Source: Candidatus Sulfotelmatobacter sp. (GTDB taxonomy: Bacteria; Acidobacteriota; Terriglobia; Terriglobales; Acidobacteriaceae). Taken from it: DNA of 64,000 nucleotides. The stretch covers positions 90,813 through 154,812 of the forward strand of contig JASHNU010000092.1 of NCBI GenBank assembly GCA_030041475.1, given 5' to 3'. This document shows positions 54,833 to 62,319 of the stretch, one piece after another. Numbering within the stretch: the first letter of the stretch is position 1; the number at the start of each line of letters is the position of its first letter. The notes beneath the pieces are model-generated. The model was not told where the DNA came from. It saw only the letters and a list, made by a program, of their open reading frames with translations, and ran no database searches. The position numbers and the translations under genes were made by a program.

Positions 54833-55066
54833 ATGGTCAATCAAGCTCGCGTAAGAACCATTCTCCGTTGGGGGCATATCGCTGGGGGAATGTTCCTTGT
54901 AGCCTACGTGTATTCCGGCTCGCGCCCAAACCCAGTTCTGACCAACATCGTGCGGTTTGTGGTGATCCCGCTCATTGCCGCCGGTGGCCTAGGTCTGTGG
55001 CAGCACGGGCGGATTGTACGCTGGATGCGACGTACGCCGCCACAAACTAGCATGGAGCGAGCGTGA
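54833..55066 (+). CDS. Small membrane protein in the MarR/ABM unit
   Basis: 77 aa from the ATG at 54833 (AGGAGGTTTTC upstream). Two membrane helices (ILRWGHIAGGMFLVAYVYSG; IVRFVVIPLIAAGGLGLWQHG) and a basic tail (RIVRWMRRTPPQ). It resembles short membrane proteins that go along with small stress operons; no function recognised. Probably co-transcribed with the monooxygenase. Confidence 0.65.
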   Translation: MVNQARVRTILRWGHIAGGMFLVAYVYSGSRPNPVLTNIVRFVVIPLIAAGGLGLWQHGRIVRWMRRTPPQTSMERA

Positions 55067-55100
55067 CTGACTCGTTTGGCTGAGAGCAGATAGCCGACGG

Positions 55101-55670
55101 CTAACTGTGCACGTGCGGGCTTTGCGCCGGATTGTGCGTCGGCCCCGGTGGTTCCTTCACCACTTTCACATCGAAACTCACCGGGAGTTCCTTGGGCGGG
55201 AAGCACTGCGCGTTGTCGCAGGCCTGGTAGTGCAGTACGCCATGCATCACATACTTTCCCGGCACCACCGAGTGCAGAGGGTGCACAGCCACGGTGACCG
55301 TAAAGTCCCCCGAGTACACGCTCAGGGGTTCGTCGGGCGAGAAGGGAAGCGTCAGATCCTGCCCCGGCGGATATTGAATCTTGCCCAGCACGATGTCGGT
55401 GGGCAGGTCCATCTTCAGGCTCGTGGGGATCAAATACTCCGATTTCGGCAGATTGGAATTGATGTGAAATCCGCGGGCCACACGGAAGTTCAGGTTTACC
55501 TTCGTCTCCGCCGCGCGCGGAGCCGTCACCAGCGGCACCGCTGCGATGCTCACCGATGGCGGCTTGACCGGGACATGCTCAAGTTCCTGCGCGAGCGCCG
55601 TGCCCGTCGCCGCCAGCGCGATCAACGCAGCCAGCGCAACCGCTCGCGATTCTTGCCAGATCGGTATCAT
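55101..55670 (-). CDS. Periplasmic DsbD N-terminal (alpha) domain protein
   Basis: 189 aa with a signal peptide (VALAALIALAATGTALAQ). The mature part is the Ig-like nDsbD fold: VNLNFRVARGFHINSNLPKS, then GVLHYQACDNAQCFPPKELP with the redox Cys151 and Cys156 on the loop used to hand electrons to partners. In E. coli this is one end of DsbD; here it is a separate gene in a three-gene minus-strand unit with tlpA and ccdA. It should accept electrons from the CcdA-TlpA side and reduce periplasmic disulfides. A longer Pro/His tail ends the protein. Confidence 0.9.
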   Translation of the reverse strand: MIPIWQESRAVALAALIALAATGTALAQELEHVPVKPPSVSIAAVPLVTAPRAAETKVNLNFRVARGFHINSNLPKSEYLIPTSLKMDLPTDIVLGKIQYPPGQDLTLPFSPDEPLSVYSGDFTVTVAVHPLHSVVPGKYVMHGVLHYQACDNAQCFPPKELPVSFDVKVVKEPPGPTHNPAQSPHVHS

Positions 55671-55752
55671 CCCGAAAACTCTTCCGCGAAGTGATCTCCT
55701 GGAGGCCCCTACCCCAGCCGATGATAAAACTCCCGCCGTCCGCTTCCTATTG

Positions 55753-56418
55753 TCACTTCTGAGGCTGTAGCGCCGCCGTGCTGGTCCCGACTGGTGTGTT
55801 GAGCGCCTTCTTTACCGCGTCTTCAATCTCGCTCCGGCCCTTCAGTCCGATGATCTTGTCCACAATCTTGCCATCGCGGCTGATGAAAAAGGTCTGCGGC
55901 AACGCCGGCACACCGCCATAAAGATCCCCCACCGCTTCCTTCCCCAACAGCACGGGATAATTCACTCCCATATCCTTGGCAAATTTGGCAATGTCGTCCT
56001 TGCTCGAATCATCCATCGCCACGCCCAGCACCTGCAACCCCTGCGCCCCGTACTGATTCTGCAATTCCACGAACCACGGCATTTCAATCTTGCACGGCCC
56101 GCACCACGTCGCCCAGAAATTCAGGAGGACCGCCTTGCCTCGCAGATCTGACAAACGCAAGCTCTTGCCGTCGAGCGAATCCAAAGTGAAATCCGGAGCG
56201 GTTGTGATCTTCGCGATCCCCGGCGCTCCCGCCGCCCCGCCCGTTCGCCGCGCCATGTGAAACCCAAAATACAGCATTCCCGCGATGACAATGGCCGCCA
56301 CAACCAACGCCAGCGGACTCCGCCCGCCTCCCGGCGCGGGCTGCGGTGGCGGATTCAAATCCGGCGCGTTCGCTGTGTTGCTCTCGCCATTCACGGCAGG
56401 CACTTCTGATGTAGACAT
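55753..56418 (-). CDS. tlpA: Membrane-anchored TlpA/ResA-type thioredoxin
   Basis: 221 aa. A Pro/Asn-rich N-terminal leader, one membrane anchor (LALVVAAIVIAGMLYFGFHMA), then a thioredoxin domain facing the periplasm: APDFTLDSLDGKSLRLSDLRG, LLNFWATWCGPCKIEMPWF with the active site WCGPC (105-109), and cis-Pro region ALPQTFFISRDGKIV. It reduces disulfides in cytochrome c or other targets. It sits between ccdA and the DsbD N-domain gene, spaced 62 and 82 bases, in the same direction. Confidence 0.94.
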   Translation of the reverse strand: MSTSEVPAVNGESNTANAPDLNPPPQPAPGGGRSPLALVVAAIVIAGMLYFGFHMARRTGGAAGAPGIAKITTAPDFTLDSLDGKSLRLSDLRGKAVLLNFWATWCGPCKIEMPWFVELQNQYGAQGLQVLGVAMDDSSKDDIAKFAKDMGVNYPVLLGKEAVGDLYGGVPALPQTFFISRDGKIVDKIIGLKGRSEIEDAVKKALNTPVGTSTAALQPQK

Positions 56419-56480
56419 AAAAACTCAACCCCCCAAAAAATCAATCCCCAAAAATTCAACCCCACTCCATGTTCTTTCCA

Positions 56481-57203
56481 CTACCATGCGAACCGGTTCA
56501 GGAACGACAGCCAGCTCGAAATCAAGGTAAAGCGGCCGATCACCAGCAGCACTCCCAGCGCCATCATCAGGCCTCCCGAAGCCACTTCCAGCGCGTGCAT
56601 GTGCGAGCGGAAGCGGCTGTAAAACTTCAGGAAGCGCTCCATCAAAAGCGACGTCAGCAGAAACGGCACCGCCAGCCCCAGCGAATAAACACCCAACAGC
56701 AGCACGCCCTTCACCAGCGTATCCTGCTCGCTGGCCAGCGCCAGGATCGCCGTCAGAATCGGCCCCAGGCACGGCGTCCAGCCAAATGCGAACGCGAATC
56801 CAATCACGAACGCCCCGATCACAGTGCTGCTTCCCTTCACATTGTGCAGCCGCGTGTCCGCGTAGAGAGCCTTGATCTTCAGAATGCCGGTCAGGTGCAA
56901 TCCGAAAATAATGATGACCACGCCCGCCACGATCGACAGCGTGTGCTTATAGCGCGCTGCCAGTTGCCCTACTTCGGTAGAAATTGCCCCCAGCGTCACA
57001 AACACGACGCTGAAGCCTAGGATGAATCCGATCGAATTCAGCATCACGCGCCGCATCAGCTGCGCCTGGGGCGACTTCAGTTCTTCCACGCCCGCTCCCG
57101 AGATCATGGAAACGTATCCCGGCACCAGCGGCAGCACGCAGGGCGACAGAAACGAGACCAGGCCGGCGAAGAACGCAAGGATAGGCAACGGAAGGCTGGA
57201 CAT
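56481..57203 (-). CDS. ccdA: Cytochrome c biogenesis/thiol-disulfide transporter CcdA
   Basis: 240 aa, six membrane helices, the length of CcdA (the central domain of DsbD). It moves reducing power from cytosolic thioredoxin across the membrane. The two active cysteines sit in FLSPCVLPLVPGY (Cys22) and FGWTPCLGPILTAIL (about residue 143), each in the conserved xPCxxP frame. It is the first gene of the minus-strand ccdA-tlpA-dsbD(N) unit. Good start ATG at 57203. Confidence 0.95.
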   Translation of the reverse strand: MSSLPLPILAFFAGLVSFLSPCVLPLVPGYVSMISGAGVEELKSPQAQLMRRVMLNSIGFILGFSVVFVTLGAISTEVGQLAARYKHTLSIVAGVVIIIFGLHLTGILKIKALYADTRLHNVKGSSTVIGAFVIGFAFAFGWTPCLGPILTAILALASEQDTLVKGVLLLGVYSLGLAVPFLLTSLLMERFLKFYSRFRSHMHALEVASGGLMMALGVLLVIGRFTLISSWLSFLNRFAW

Positions 57204-57516
57204 GCGGCTTTTATTGTACCCGGAAGGAGTCCCGTATCCGAAGGACGCCCACCAGAATCAGACGCGCAGAGAGGCTTTTAGTTGCACGAACACTGTCCGA
57301 ATCCTTGCCCTGCGCCGCGTCCTGCCCGAAGGCACCAGCTTCTGGACGTGACCTGCATCACTGACATCGCCTGACCCTGAGTAGAAAATCACCCGGTAAT
57401 TCTCTCGCCCAACGCAGCGCACTTCTCTCTGCGGAGCGCAAACACACTTGAGGCGAGACGGCTCCCGCTTCTTTTCGAATTACGCAATTCAAACAGCTTA
57501 TCTTAAGGAGGGCAGC
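57204..57516. other. Divergent 313-base region between ccdA and the propeller gene
   Basis: No gene. The end near 57500 carries the AAGGAGGGCAGC site for the next gene. The rest is unremarkable, with no clear repeat or RNA; promoters for both neighbours should lie here. Confidence 0.5.
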
Positions 57517-59019
57517 ATGACGTGTACAGAGACGGTTCTGAACGCAGCCAGCAGGCAGATTGGTCTGGCGTGTATAGCAATCTTGTTGCTCGCAGGGTTC
57601 GGCTTCGGCCAAACTGTCTCGCTCTCGCCGAAAACTGGACCACCCACCACCAACGTCCTGGTCTCAGGCAGCGGCTTCTCTCCTTACGCCGCCATCGACA
57701 TTTACTTCGACACCACTGACGTAGCTCTGGCCGTTGCCAACAGCTCCGGCTCGTTTTCCAAGATTGCCATTCAGGTACCGTCCACAGCCCTGCCGGGAAA
57801 GCAATGGGTGAGCGCTTTGCAACGCTCGACCGACACCGGTGCGCAGGCGCCCTTCAGAGTCAACACCAATTGGTCGGAGGTCGGCTTCACTCCTAAAGGC
57901 GATCGCCTGAACCCCTACGAAAACGTGCTCAGTCCCAGCACGGTGGGTGCGATTGATCTACAGTGGAGCTACACAACGGGGGATACGGTAGCCTCCTCGC
58001 CTGCTGTCGCCAATGGCGTAGTCTACGTCGGCTCTGACGACGGCAACGTCTACGCCCTGAACGCCGCCACCGGCGCCAAGCTGTGGAGCTACTCCGTGGG
58101 GCTGGCGGATTCCTCGCCCGCAGTAGCCAATGGCGTGGTCTACGTCGGCTCCGGCGACGGCAGCGTCTACGCTCTGAACGCCGCCACCGGCGCCGTGCTG
58201 TGGAGTTACACCACGGGGAGCAGCGTGTTTTCGTCGCCCGCGGTCGCCAACGGCGTGGTCTACATCGGCTCTTTCGACAGCAACGTCTACGCCCTGAACG
58301 CCACCACCGGCGCCAAGCTGTGGGCTTACACCACGGGTAGCTACCTGTTTTCGTCGCCCGCGGTTGCCAATGGCGTAGTGTACGTCGGCTCGGACGACCG
58401 CAGCGTCTACGCCCTGAACGCCACCACCGGCACCAAGCTGTGGAGCTACAGCACGGGGGATTCTGTGATTTCCTCGCCCGCGGTCGCCATTGGTGTGGTC
58501 TACGTCGCCTCTTTCGACAATAACGTCTACGCCCTGAGTGCCTCGACCGGCGCCAAGCTGTGGACCTACACCACCGGGGACTCGGTGTATTCGTCGCCCG
58601 CTGTCGCTAATGGTGTGGTCTACATCGGTTCTTGGGACAACAACGTATACGCCCTGAACGCCACCACTGGCACCAAGCTGTGGACCTACACCACAGGGAA
58701 TAACGTGTTTTCATCGCCCGCCGTGGCCAATGGCGTAGTCTACGTCGGCTCGGACGACGGCAACGTCTACGCCCTGAACGCCTCCACCGGCGTCAAGCTG
58801 TGGAGCTACACCACGGGCTATCCGGTGGATTCCTCGCCCGCCGTGGCCAATGGCATGGTCTATGTCGGCTCTTACGACAACGTCTACGCATTTGACCAGC
58901 AACCCGGAGAGGCTTCCCGCAGAACGCAGCAGCGGCCTGCCCTGAATACGCTCCATCCCGACTTCACCCTGAAACCGTCGCAGCCGGTCGCAAAGCTACC
59001 CGGCACCGACAGCGATTAA
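57517..59019 (+). CDS. Secreted PQQ-type beta-propeller (eight repeats)
   Basis: 500 aa from the ATG at 57517, with AAGGAGGGCAGC upstream; a longer frame from 57448 lacks this. Signal peptide (LACIAILLLAGFGFGQ). Residues 33-145 form an Ig-like domain (SLSPKTGPPTTNVLVSGSGFS, PGKQWVSALQRS). Residues 148-465 are eight near-identical 40-residue blades, each SSPAVANGVVYVGSxDxNVYALNAxTGxKLWSYTTG. This is the PQQ/BamB repeat that forms an eight-bladed propeller; without the quinoprotein Asp and Ca sites it is probably a scaffold or binding protein, not a dehydrogenase. The tail is 35 residues of Pro/Thr linker. Confidence 0.92.
   Translation: MTCTETVLNAASRQIGLACIAILLLAGFGFGQTVSLSPKTGPPTTNVLVSGSGFSPYAAIDIYFDTTDVALAVANSSGSFSKIAIQVPSTALPGKQWVSALQRSTDTGAQAPFRVNTNWSEVGFTPKGDRLNPYENVLSPSTVGAIDLQWSYTTGDTVASSPAVANGVVYVGSDDGNVYALNAATGAKLWSYSVGLADSSPAVANGVVYVGSGDGSVYALNAATGAVLWSYTTGSSVFSSPAVANGVVYIGSFDSNVYALNATTGAKLWAYTTGSYLFSSPAVANGVVYVGSDDRSVYALNATTGTKLWSYSTGDSVISSPAVAIGVVYVASFDNNVYALSASTGAKLWTYTTGDSVYSSPAVANGVVYIGSWDNNVYALNATTGTKLWTYTTGNNVFSSPAVANGVVYVGSDDGNVYALNASTGVKLWSYTTGYPVDSSPAVANGMVYVGSYDNVYAFDQQPGEASRRTQQRPALNTLHPDFTLKPSQPVAKLPGTDSD
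57958..58912 (+). repeat. Eight 120-base tandem repeats within the propeller gene
   Basis: Each unit is 117-120 bases and keeps long shared stretches, such as TCGCCCGC(G/C)GTNGCCAATGG and TACGCCCTGAACGCC. The conservation at the DNA level, including synonymous positions, points to recent duplication or gene conversion between units. Confidence 0.85.
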
Positions 59020-59133
59020 GAAACAACCGGTGGCGGCGCATGCATGCGCTCGGGTGCATGCGCCACCTTTGTCGCCAAATGACCGATGCTCGCGTCCACG
59101 GCCGGTAGAAAGCTGCACAAAAGATCGTCTGCT

Positions 59134-60174
59134 TCAGCGTGGTTTCGGCGCATCTTGTGGCCCTGGTGCCGCTCCCCCTGCCGGCATCTGCGCCGGCGAT
59201 TCCACCATCTTTTTCAGAATCCCCGTTGGCAGCGTCGCATACAGCACCGCCTTGCTGCCTTCCCGCCGCACCTGCAAGCTGTCGAAAAAAGCCTTCACGT
59301 CCGCGTCGGTCCCGCCTGATCCCACCGAAACCTCGGCGCTGCGAAACATAGCGAGAAACGTATCCGCCTTGCTGGCAATTGCCTCGGCATCGGCTCCATT
59401 GGCGGCCCAGGCTTCCGCCGCCAGATGCAGCGCGCCCGTGCGCAGCGGAAGGTGCAGCGGGTTGTAGCTGGCCGAAATCACTAGGTCGGCAGGATGCGGC
59501 AGAAGCTGGCTCCACATGCCACCAAATTGCGGAGACGATGGGTCCACGTGCGCGATCATCCAGATCGGACTCGCCAGTTGCACCCGCTTGTAATACTTAC
59601 GCAGAAAGGCCGGACCGCCGAACGGCGACGCCAGCCGCCGCGAGCGGTCGACCATACCGCGAATCACGTTCGGATCAGCGTGATTCGAAGCGGCCACTGC
59701 GTCCACGCTCAGAATCGCCACCCGGAACGCCCGCCCCTCCATCGGAATCGAGTAAATCTCGACCGAGTTGTAGTTCTCCTCCGATTGCGCCGCGTGCTTC
59801 AGGTAGGCTGCCAGCCGCTGCCCATCGAACTTGCCCACAAACACTTCGGAAAATCTCGGCTCCGCCGCGCCGCCCGTCCCGCCCCAGCGTGCCGGATAGT
59901 GCATGGCGAACCCCACCGATTCCAGATCGCGCTCAAACTCGAAGCCCGTCTCCTGGATGAACGTCTCGTACGCCGGATCGTGCGAAACTGCCGGCAAGGG
60001 CTTGTTGCTGACCTTGCGAATCCAGCTGAAGTCCGCGTAAAGAAAGGCGTCGGCGCCGGGCAGCAGGCGCGCCGCCTCAGGCGGAGCCTGTTTGCGCAGT
60101 TCGACCGTGACCGTGACCGCCGCGGCCACAATCACGACCGCCAGGGCGATGGGGAAGGCTCGTCTAATTCGCAT
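59134..60174 (-). CDS. Membrane-anchored hypothetical protein
   Basis: 346 aa. A single N-terminal anchor (AFPIALAVVIVAAAVTVTVEL), then a large extracytoplasmic domain with alternating strands: LLPGADAFLYADFSWIRKVS, EFERDLESVGFAMHYPARWGG, VFVGKFDGQRLAAYLKHAAQ. Members of this kind are seen mainly in Acidobacteriota and have no known activity; no catalytic motif visible. Alone on its strand, convergent with the propeller gene. Confidence 0.75.
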   Translation of the reverse strand: MRIRRAFPIALAVVIVAAAVTVTVELRKQAPPEAARLLPGADAFLYADFSWIRKVSNKPLPAVSHDPAYETFIQETGFEFERDLESVGFAMHYPARWGGTGGAAEPRFSEVFVGKFDGQRLAAYLKHAAQSEENYNSVEIYSIPMEGRAFRVAILSVDAVAASNHADPNVIRGMVDRSRRLASPFGGPAFLRKYYKRVQLASPIWMIAHVDPSSPQFGGMWSQLLPHPADLVISASYNPLHLPLRTGALHLAAEAWAANGADAEAIASKADTFLAMFRSAEVSVGSGGTDADVKAFFDSLQVRREGSKAVLYATLPTGILKKMVESPAQMPAGGAAPGPQDAPKPR

Positions 60175-60241
60175 GAAATGCGGTCAGCAAGGAATAATAG
60201 CACTGTGGTTCGATTCCGGCGCGAGGGCCAGGTGCAGAGGT

Positions 60242-60325
60242 AGGGATCTCGCGCGGAGTTGCTGACTCGCGGTGCTGCCCGCGAGGTCCCTCCCGCGGCT
60301 GAAAAGCGCAGCGGTTCGGGATGAC
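60242..60325. repeat. Palindromic dispersed repeat
   Basis: Arms AGGGATCTCGCG (60242-60253) and CGCGAGGTCCCT (60280-60291), with TCGGGATGAC at 60316-60325. Same parts as 51907-51984, in a different arrangement. Confidence 0.65.
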
Positions 60326-60388
60326 GGCTCGCAGGTTGGCAAATCAAGTCAAGCTGAGGCATCACCCGCCTAACCCCTGGTTGCGCCT

Positions 60389-60417
60389 TGGATTATCCCT
60401 GTGTTAACTTATTTAAT
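60389..60417 (+). promoter_or_regulatory. Possible promoter of the tRNA block
   Basis: TTGGAT (60389-60394), 17-base spacer, TTTAAT (60412-60417), about 66 bases before tRNA-Thr. The -10 is good (5/6), the -35 poor (3/6). It lies in the most AT-rich part of the region. Confidence 0.4.
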
Positions 60418-60483
60418 TGTCCCGGACATCTGGAAGGGATCCGAGGGATAAGTTTGCGCGGAGGCGCATCTGTCCCCAGTGTT

Positions 60484-60559
60484 GCTGGCGTAGCTCAGTC
60501 GGTAGAGCATCTGATTTGTAATCAGAGGGTCGGGGGTTCGAATCCCTTCGCCAGCTCCA
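60484..60559 (+). tRNA. tRNA-Thr (TGT)
   Basis: 76 bases with encoded CCA. Acceptor GCTGGCG pairs with CGCCAGC; anticodon stem CTGAT/ATCAG encloses anticodon TGT; T-loop GGTTCGAATCC is canonical. First of the block that leads to tuf, like thrU in the E. coli thrU-tyrU-glyT-thrT-tufB operon. Confidence 0.97.
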
Positions 60560-60560
60560 G

Positions 60561-60626
60561 ATTGAGGCGTTTTCGCGGCGTCTGAGCCGCGAGCCGAAAT
60601 CCTGAGCGTTTGTTGCGAAGGATCTC
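60561..60626 (+). repeat. tRNA-linked repeat, copy A
   Basis: Hairpin GCGGCG...CGCGAG-type arm (GAGGCGTTTTCGCGGCGTCT, then GAGCCGCGAGCCGAAATCCT), then ATCCTGAGCG...CGAAGGATCTC. It starts 2 bases after the tRNA-Thr CCA. Confidence 0.7.
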
Positions 60627-60738
60627 ATTGAGGCGTTTTGCAGGCGCAAGTCGGACCCTGAGCTTGCCGAAGGGGTGGACGAGAGCCTGCAGCCGAAATC
60701 CCGAGCGCGCTTTTTTTGGAAAAGCCCGCGAAGGAGCT
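60627..60738 (+). repeat. tRNA-linked repeat, copy B, with nested repeat
   Basis: Begins ATTGAGGCGTTTTGCAGGCG as copy A, but AGTCGGACCCTGAGCTTGCC...GAAGGGG, a piece of another dispersed family, is inserted before GAGCCTGCAGCCGAAATCCC. It ends GCGAAGGAGCTCC. Confidence 0.65.
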
Positions 60739-60891
60739 CCAGAACCCTCTGGGTTTCTGGGAAGGATGATCAGCAGGCGGCGGATCAGTTAGCGGCGCAA
60801 CAGGTTTTTCCAGACGCACTTCATTCGGAACTTTCCCGCATGCGGTGATCTTCGCGACAGTCTTTGCGCGAGCCTTGGTTTCCCTGTTTAC

Positions 60892-60930
60892 CGAAATTTG
60901 ACTGGCGAAATTTGACTGGCGAAATTTGAG
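60892..60930. repeat. 14-base tandem array
   Basis: CGAAATTTGACTGG twice (60892-60905, 60906-60919) plus a partial third, 60920-60929. Not a multiple of three, so not coding in one frame. Confidence 0.85.
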
Positions 60931-60989
60931 TTCTGACGTGGCTGCGATTGGTCTGTGATTTTGGCGTGCGCTCGATTTGGGTCGGCACC

Positions 60990-61064
60990 GATCTGCCGAA
61001 AGGTGGTCTGCCGAACGGTGATGTGCCGGACGATGATCTGCCGGAGAATGATCTGCGGAGAATG
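60990..61064. repeat. 15-base tandem array, about five units
   Basis: Units of GATCTGCCGAAAGGT type, with GGTCTGCCGAACGGT, GATGTGCCGGACGAT, GATCTGCCGGAGAAT and GATCTGCGGAGAATG. Every frame is open through it; in one minus frame it reads ADHSP ADHRP AHHRS ADHLS, in a plus frame xDLPx. Confidence 0.8.
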
Positions 61065-61095
61065 CCGGCTTGCATCGCCCCGAGAGTTGAGCCGT

Positions 61096-61160
61096 CTAGC
61101 AGGCGTGAGCAAAGCGGGAGCCTGCTGGCGAAATCCTGAGCGTTGTCGGCGAAGGATGTG
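61096..61160 (+). repeat. tRNA-linked repeat, copy C
   Basis: TAGCAGGCGTGAGCAAAGCG, then GAGCCTGCTGGCGAAATCCT, ending GCGAAGGATGTG, 18 bases before tRNA-Tyr. AGCAGGC pairs with GCCTGCT. Confidence 0.65.
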
Positions 61161-61178
61161 ACAGTGCATCGTTTTTCT

Positions 61179-61267
61179 GCACAGGTGGGTGAGTGGTTAA
61201 AGCCGACAGACTGTAAATCTGTTCCTCCTAGCGAGGTACGGAGGTTCGAATCCTCCCCTGTGCACCA
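61179..61267 (+). tRNA. tRNA-Tyr (GTA)
   Basis: 89 bases, class II tRNA with a long variable arm (CCTCCTAGCGAGG region) and encoded CCA. Acceptor GCACAGG/CCTGTGC is a perfect 7-bp stem; anticodon GTA in CAGACTGTAAATCTG. Second in the block. Confidence 0.95.
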
Positions 61268-61468
61268 GTGATTCACGTGAATCGTCTCGTAGCAGCGTTG
61301 ATCGCGTACGCAGTGCTTGGAGTCCTGACGTATCTGACGATCACCGATTCAACGATTCGAGGCATTACGTTCGCGATCCTGGCGTTGTTGGCGGTGAAGT
61401 CAATCTTGCGGCGCAAGGATGTGCTGCACCCGGACGGCGAAAAGGACGCGGATAAAGCTGAGGGCTGA
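61268..61468 (+). CDS. Small membrane protein between tRNA genes
   Basis: 66 aa, GTG start at 61268 right after the tRNA-Tyr CCA; a GTG at 61277 is also possible. Two hydrophobic segments (LVAALIAYAVLGVLTYLTI and GITFAILALLAVKSIL) and a charged tail (RRKDVLHPDGEKDADKAEG). The amphipathic layout and stop in phase suggest a real small protein, but there is no RBS and no known family. Confidence 0.5.
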   Translation: MIHVNRLVAALIAYAVLGVLTYLTITDSTIRGITFAILALLAVKSILRRKDVLHPDGEKDADKAEG

Positions 61469-61496
61469 CAGCTGAAAGCTGACGGCTGGTTTTTGA

Positions 61497-61617
61497 GCCG
61501 ATGTAGCTCAGTTGGTAGAGCACTCCCTTGGTAAGCGTCGCAGCAGCGAAGCGTTGCTGCGACAGACAATAGAGGCCGTCACCAGTTCTGGTTTTTGATT
61601 CCTGGTCATCGGCTCCA
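61497..61617 (+). pseudogene. tRNA-Thr (GGT) copy broken after the anticodon loop
   Basis: The first 39 bases match the intact tRNA-Thr at 61654-61729 exactly, through anticodon GGT. After GTAAG a 35-base hairpin-forming insert (61536-61570; GTCGCAGCA...TTGCTGCGAC) breaks the anticodon stem. The 3' half follows with an extra TGGTTTTT-like stretch in the T arm and the CCA end. It cannot fold as a tRNA; a bacterial tRNA intron of this size and form is not known to me. Confidence 0.8.
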
Positions 61618-61653
61618 GAGTTTTGAACTTGGAGGTCGGTTGGGAGTGGCAGG

Positions 61654-61728
<75 letters not shown>

Positions 61729-61729
<1 letters not shown>

Positions 61730-62103
61730 TGAGTTCGATGGAGTTTCAGGTGGATGGCGCTTGGTATATCGCGAAGTGGGTCTGGGTTGCGATCCTCTTC
61801 GTCTGGCTGGCTGTCCAGCTCCTGGCTTACCGACGACTGAGGGGCGACCTAAGAAGGCGGAGTTTCACGGTCTTTTGGGTAGTGTTCGTCCTCGACATGG
61901 TTTTTGATTGGATTCGGACCGTTTTCGAGAATCCGCAAGCCACGAGGATTGCAATGCTGGTGGTCGGAGCTGCGGCGATAATTGCGACTATTCTGCTCGC
62001 CCGCATGTTGTTTAGTCCGGACAGGGGAAAGTTAGCGGACACTCAAGTCGACGCTGCGGAAGCGATTCAGTCGGTTGAAATTGAACTAAGGGCTGACGCC
62101 TGA
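61729..62103 (+). CDS. Small membrane protein between tRNA genes
   Basis: 124 aa from the ATG at 61729, whose A is the last base of the tRNA CCA; the ATG at 61738 (121 aa) is equally possible. Three hydrophobic stretches (WVAILFVWLAVQLLAYR, TVFWVVFVLDMVFDWI, IAMLVVGAAAIIATILLARML), an acidic tail. No RBS is visible at either start. A real membrane protein by composition, family unknown. Confidence 0.5.
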
Positions 62104-62124
62104 TAGCTGACAGCGGGTTCAAGG

Positions 62125-62162
62125 GCGGGAGTAACTCAGTGGTAGAGTCACAGCCTTCCAAG
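62125..62162 (+). pseudogene. 5' half of tRNA-Gly (TCC), cut after the anticodon loop
   Basis: 38 bases identical to the start of the intact tRNA-Gly (62245-62319) through anticodon TCC and AAG. The 3' half is missing; a tRNA-linked repeat (62163-62225) follows instead. Same break position as in the tRNA-Thr pseudogene. Confidence 0.8.
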
Positions 62163-62225
62163 TCGAGGCGATTGGCGGGCGTTTGAGCCCGCCACCGAGA
62201 TCCTGAGCGAGGCGAAGGACCTCTG
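62163..62225 (+). repeat. tRNA-linked repeat, copy D
   Basis: CGAGGCGATTGGCGGGCGTTT, then GAGCCCGCCACCGAGATCCT, ending GCGAAGGACCTC. GGCGGGC pairs with GCCCGCC. It sits directly at the break of the tRNA-Gly half copy. Confidence 0.7.
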
Positions 62226-62244
62226 AGTTTGGAAGACAGAATAA

Positions 62245-62319
62245 GCGGGAGTAACTCAGTGGTAGAGTCACAGCCTTCCAAGCTGTTGGTCGCGGGTTCG
62301 ATTCCCGTCTCCCGCTCCA
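62245..62319 (+). tRNA. tRNA-Gly (TCC)
   Basis: 75 bases with CCA. Acceptor GCGGGAG/CTCCCGC; anticodon stem ACAGC/GCTGT around CTTCCAA (TCC); T-loop GGTTCGATTCC. In the E. coli order glyT and thrT precede tufB; here Thr comes before Gly. Confidence 0.96.

Larger units (their letters stand above)
60175..60483. other. 309-base region ahead of the tRNA block
   Basis: Holds a palindromic repeat at 60242-60325 (listed) and the likely tRNA promoter. No gene. The short frames are low in coding signal; one on the opposite strand runs through the tRNA and is an artefact. Confidence 0.6.
60560..61178. other. 619-base region between tRNA-Thr and tRNA-Tyr
   Basis: No gene is supported; the frames here come from repeat and tRNA complement sequence. 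It contains two copies of a tRNA-linked repeat (60561-60626 and 60627-60738), a third copy at 61096-61160, and two small tandem arrays at 60892-60930 and 60990-61064. Confidence 0.6.

Noticed and set aside
57958..58912. 120-base repeats as a CRISPR or satellite
   Set aside because: They are codon-phased and match the PQQ propeller blade.
60413..60649. Minus frame with WRRDSNPRPSDYKSDALPTE
   Set aside because: Reverse complement of tRNA-Thr; same artefact type.
60990..61064. 15-base repeats as a CRISPR array
   Set aside because: Units are contiguous with no spacers, too short, and no cas genes are present.
60821..61276. 151-codon minus frame starting MNHWCTGEDSNLRTS
   Set aside because: Its start is the reverse complement of tRNA-Tyr, a frequent false protein in databases.
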